This document shows, one piece after another, positions 61,289 through 64,000 of a stretch of 64,000 nucleotides of DNA. Positions within the stretch are counted from its first letter, which is position 1; each line of letters starts with the position of its first letter. The translations under genes were made by a program, and so were the position numbers. The stretch is from Hypholoma sublateritium FD-334 SS-4. Its lineage: Eukaryota; Basidiomycota; Agaricomycetes; Agaricales; Strophariaceae. The notes beneath the pieces are model-generated. The model was not told where the DNA came from. It saw only the letters and a list, made by a program, of their open reading frames with translations, and made no database searches. The DNA lies in NCBI GenBank assembly GCA_000827495.1, contig KN817580.1, positions 133,549 through 197,548 on the forward strand, written 5' to 3'.

Positions 61289-61768
61289 CTATTCCCACAC
61301 TCGCTCTTCAGATGTCTTGCCATCAAAGACCCACATATTCCTCCGGAACCAAACATAACTCAGGTTTGCCCTGCTGTCCACTGGCACCACCAGGTAAAGC
61401 TTCTGGATCTCCTGTACAAGGATACCTTTGACCCGCCAATACTGCAGGTTCTTCGCTTGCATACCGCAGAGTATCACACAGAATTCATATACTCCGAGGA
61501 GCTTGTTCTGCTCCTCCCTGGTGCCCGCGCGGTAAAAGCCGAAGTCGGCCATAGTTTCCGCGTGCTCCAGTGGCGGGAGGTCGACATAGCACGCCCTGTA
61601 GAGGATGTCGCCTGTCGTGAACGCATTCTTCCGTCCTACGCAGGCAAATTTGTGAAGCCCCCAAGATGAGCGCTGGCAGTTTCGATCGCAGTACCACTCG
61701 CTTTCGCAAGCAGCGCACCGGCGCCTTGTGAGTTTTTCACAGAAATGGTACCCGCATATTCCATGCAT
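61289..61768 (-). CDS. MYND zinc-finger protein
   Basis: Open frame of 159 residues starting with a MYND finger: C-x4-C (CGYHFC), then CAAC, YC, NC and H-x3-C in the order expected (RRRCAACESEWYCDRNCQ, SSWGLHKFAC). MYND fingers bind Pro-rich peptides. The remaining about 110 residues (ILYRACYVDLPPLEHAETM, EEQNKLLGVYEFCVILC, KGILVQEIQKLYLVVPVD) have no recognised fold. A TGA precedes the ATG in the same frame and no splice acceptor can bypass it, so the start is set at 61768. An open minus-strand stretch at 61870-62155 reads protein-like but does not join in phase, so the gene may be incomplete. Confidence 0.6.
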   Translation of the reverse strand: MHGICGYHFCEKLTRRRCAACESEWYCDRNCQRSSWGLHKFACVGRKNAFTTGDILYRACYVDLPPLEHAETMADFGFYRAGTREEQNKLLGVYEFCVILCGMQAKNLQYWRVKGILVQEIQKLYLVVPVDSRANLSYVWFRRNMWVFDGKTSEERVWE

Positions 61769-62583
61769 GACCGGTCACCCTGCTGAATGGCGCTGACAGG
61801 AGGAAGTGGCTCGGACCTTCGTCGAAAGTCAGGTTGTCACTCCGGTATGCGCAAAGTTGAGTTGACTTACAATCGATAATCAGTGGCCACTGGCAGATGG
61901 CACTGCTGTTCGAATTCCGCCCAAGATATGCTCGAGGGAGTACGACTCGGATGGCCTGAGGCAAAAAGAGTACCAGACTCGTGGCGTCTTTTAAGTCGTT
62001 TTTGAGCTGTGTCGGCTAATTCACGGACCACTGCGGTAATTCCGACTGATGTAGTACGTACTAGAATGACGAGAATAGCCCTGTCCAATCCAACGAATTT
62101 CAATGGAACAGTATCTGGCTCGACGTTATTGAGCTTCAAGTCTGCGCATGTTATCAATTCTGTTAAGGGGATATGGAAAACACTACACGTATCAGAATTT
62201 GGCTTCGTCCAAGCTTCACCCTCGCCGACTCGTACTTATTTAGGGGCTACAGTGCATCACGTAATATTTAAGCGCCCATGGCGTCCTCGCCGAAACAGAA
62301 CACATATCCACCTTGCGCGGTTGTCTAGCCTCAAGTTCACCAATGTTGCTCAGCGACGGGATTTGGGGAAATGATAATAATAATATCAGTAAAGAGGAGG
62401 CTAAAGGCAAAGCGCACTTCGGCTATTCTTACAAACATACTTCGTCTGATAGCATCAGACCAAGCTATTTATTAGAATTTCCATGTAGTACGATGAGGGT
62501 ATAGCAATATGATACACATGTAACAGTAAAATGCAACGATTAAAATGATGCCAGGGATACAGCAGCACGGATAGATAGCAAAA
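61769..62583. other. Intergenic region with an orphan open stretch
   Basis: About 0.8 kb. On the minus strand 62155-61867 reads as a plausible exon (VPLKFVGLDRAILVILVRTT, ISWAEFEQQCHLP) but lacks an ATG start and a join to the MYND frame. No gene is called. Confidence 0.35.
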
Positions 62584-64000
62584 TCAAAACTTTTTCCAGA
62601 ACGACTTGCCTCTTGGAGTCCGAGGGGCGTTTTCCTGGCTGTCATCCTTGACATTATTCTCTTTGATAACTTTGAGAAAAACGCTTTCCAGCGATCCTCT
62701 TTCCACAGTGTATTCCACGAGGTCACTGTGCTTAGATAGCGTGCTGAAGAGCTGCGCAAGGCAGTATGGTCCGGTGCCCGATGAAATGGGTACCTCGAAT
62801 CGAGTTGCCACGTCGTCCACCATGCGAGATCCAGGGATGTTTGCCATGAGACTGCGAGCTTTTATAACTTCCTGGCGGGTTCGACATACAAATTGCACCT
62901 CGTACGTGCCGTAGCGTGATGCTAGCGAGGAGGTGGTACCGAGCGCTAGCATCTTTTTCGACAATATACCCACGTTGGTGGCAAGTGCAGCTGCCTCCTC
63001 CATGGAGTCTGAAAGTCATTCGGGTCAATGCATGTGGGTCCCTCAGCACGAGGAAACTTACGAGTCGTGATGACGATTGCTTTCCCTACAGCTACGCGTC
63101 GCAGCGTCTGCCACATGTCGCGCTTCATTTTGGGATCGACTCCAGTTGAGAACTCATCAATTAAGATGACAGGAGGATTCCCAAGAAGTGCTATAGCGAG
63201 CGACAATTTCCTTTGATTGCCCCCGGAGAGTTTACTCGCAAGTCGATCGGCATACATCGCCAACGAAGTCCCGTCGAGGACAGCCTCGATGCTGCTATCC
63301 AGTTCTGGCCCTCTATCCAGTCCCTTGAGACGGCCATATATGACCAGATGTTCTCGGACCGTAAGCTGATCATCGATGGCAGTAAATTGAGGGCAAACCC
63401 CCAATGACATGCGAGCCAGACGTGGATTTGTAACGATAGAATGTCCGTCGATGAACACATCACCTGTGTCGGGTATGACGTCCCCGCGAATAATCTTGAA
63501 GGTCGTAGTCTTTCCGGCTCCGTTCGGTCCCAGAAGTGCGAATATTGTATCTCGTGGGATGTTGAGATTGACGTCATCTGTGACCGATTTGCCATTGAAT
63601 GCCTTTGAGATGCCTACGACGCGTAGTAGGCCATTATCCGGAGGTTGAACATCTAGGTCGTCGTTAAAGTTTAGACTAGAGGTTGACATCAATCTGCGAT
63701 GCATATGAGTCCTCTTGCGCTTGAGAGGTCGGGGATACCTCGATCCAGAGTCGACCCAAACAAGGATACCGAGGAGGATGAAAGCATAGATAACGAGATA
63801 GATGATGGGTCCTCCGTATTTCCGCATGCTTAGAAGAGAGCTGGGGGAAACAACATCGGTCCCATCGCAGAGCAAGGAAAACAAATTGACAGAAATGAGA
63901 GTTGCGCGAATCTGCGAAATGTCCGGCATTCAGTACAATCACAGAAACATATTAGAGATATGACTCACCAGACTGTCAATCGGAGCCAATATCGAAGTCG
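62584..64000 (-). CDS. ABCA-type ABC transporter, C-terminal nucleotide-binding part (5' partial)
   Basis: The end of a full-length ABC transporter of the A subfamily, which moves lipids across membranes; the gene starts beyond the right edge. Exons seen: 64000-63969 (partial), 63911-63062, 63008-62584. A transmembrane helix (YGGPIIYLVIYAFILLGILVWV) precedes the nucleotide-binding domain: Walker A GPNGAGKTTT, Q-loop GVCPQFTAID, ABC signature LSGGNQRKLS, Walker B VILIDEFSTGVDP, and the switch His in ITTHSMEEA, which spans the last intron. The ABCA-type regulatory tail follows (YEVQFVCRT, TVERGSLESVFLKV). Stop is at 62584-62586. Confidence 0.93.

Noticed and set aside
61867..62157. Protein-like exon upstream of the MYND gene
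   Set aside because: It cannot be joined in phase to the MYND frame, which is preceded by an in-frame TGA, and has no start codon of its own.

Overview
The window looks like a gene-dense stretch of a mushroom-forming basidiomycete (Agaricomycete) genome. Genes sit on both strands and are cut by many introns of about 45-65 nt with GT..AG ends. Several families are typical of Agaricomycetes: a seven-helix DUF6534-type membrane protein, a coiled-coil F-box protein, basidiomycete Zn2Cys6 regulators and HxxHC (UstYa/DUF3328-like) oxidases. No ribosomal RNA, convincing tRNA, CRISPR array or intact transposon was seen.

Left part (0-24 kb): the 3' portion of a secreted G1 (eqolisin) glutamic protease, the cohesin loader MAU2/Scc4, a membrane-anchored GNAT, an F-box gene with an apparent frameshift, cytochrome c oxidase subunit VI, a Gcn4-type bZIP with a TGACTCA site and TATA box upstream, an M17 leucyl aminopeptidase in 12 exons, a Zn2Cys6 regulator and a DUF2235 alpha/beta hydrolase.

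Middle (24-40 kb): a cytochrome P450 with a broken copy of its own 3' end downstream, a class I/II aminotransferase with a 15-nt exon, a GH28 pectinase in 20 exons (seven of them 5-19 nt), a coiled-coil protein, an unrecognised two-exon protein, a secreted Ser/Thr/Ala-rich protein with about 33-bp Thr-Asp repeats, and a small probable mitochondrial protein.

The most interesting region is 40.7-52.1 kb. Two UstYa-like oxidases flank an acetyltransferase, a single-pass membrane protein, a DUF6534 membrane protein and a previously hidden two-exon gene on the minus strand (47231-47583). That gene encodes a 101-residue secreted peptide precursor: signal peptide, short leader, then five units of exactly 14 residues (consensus P-V-D-T-x-[W/F]-L-R-x-L-P-E-G-G) running to the C-terminus. 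The architecture resembles the precursors of UstYa-dependent fungal RiPPs (dikaritins), but the Lys-Arg processing sites are absent. It is proposed as a candidate new basidiomycete RiPP locus. The link between precursor and oxidases is inferred from proximity and architecture only.

Right part (52-64 kb): siroheme synthase / uroporphyrinogen-III methyltransferase, a LAM/Ysp-type sterol-transfer protein (GRAM-VASt-TM) whose N-terminal half is a long disordered region, an imperfect direct repeat, a large polytopic membrane protein, a MYND zinc-finger protein, and the C-terminal half of an ABCA-type transporter running off the right edge.
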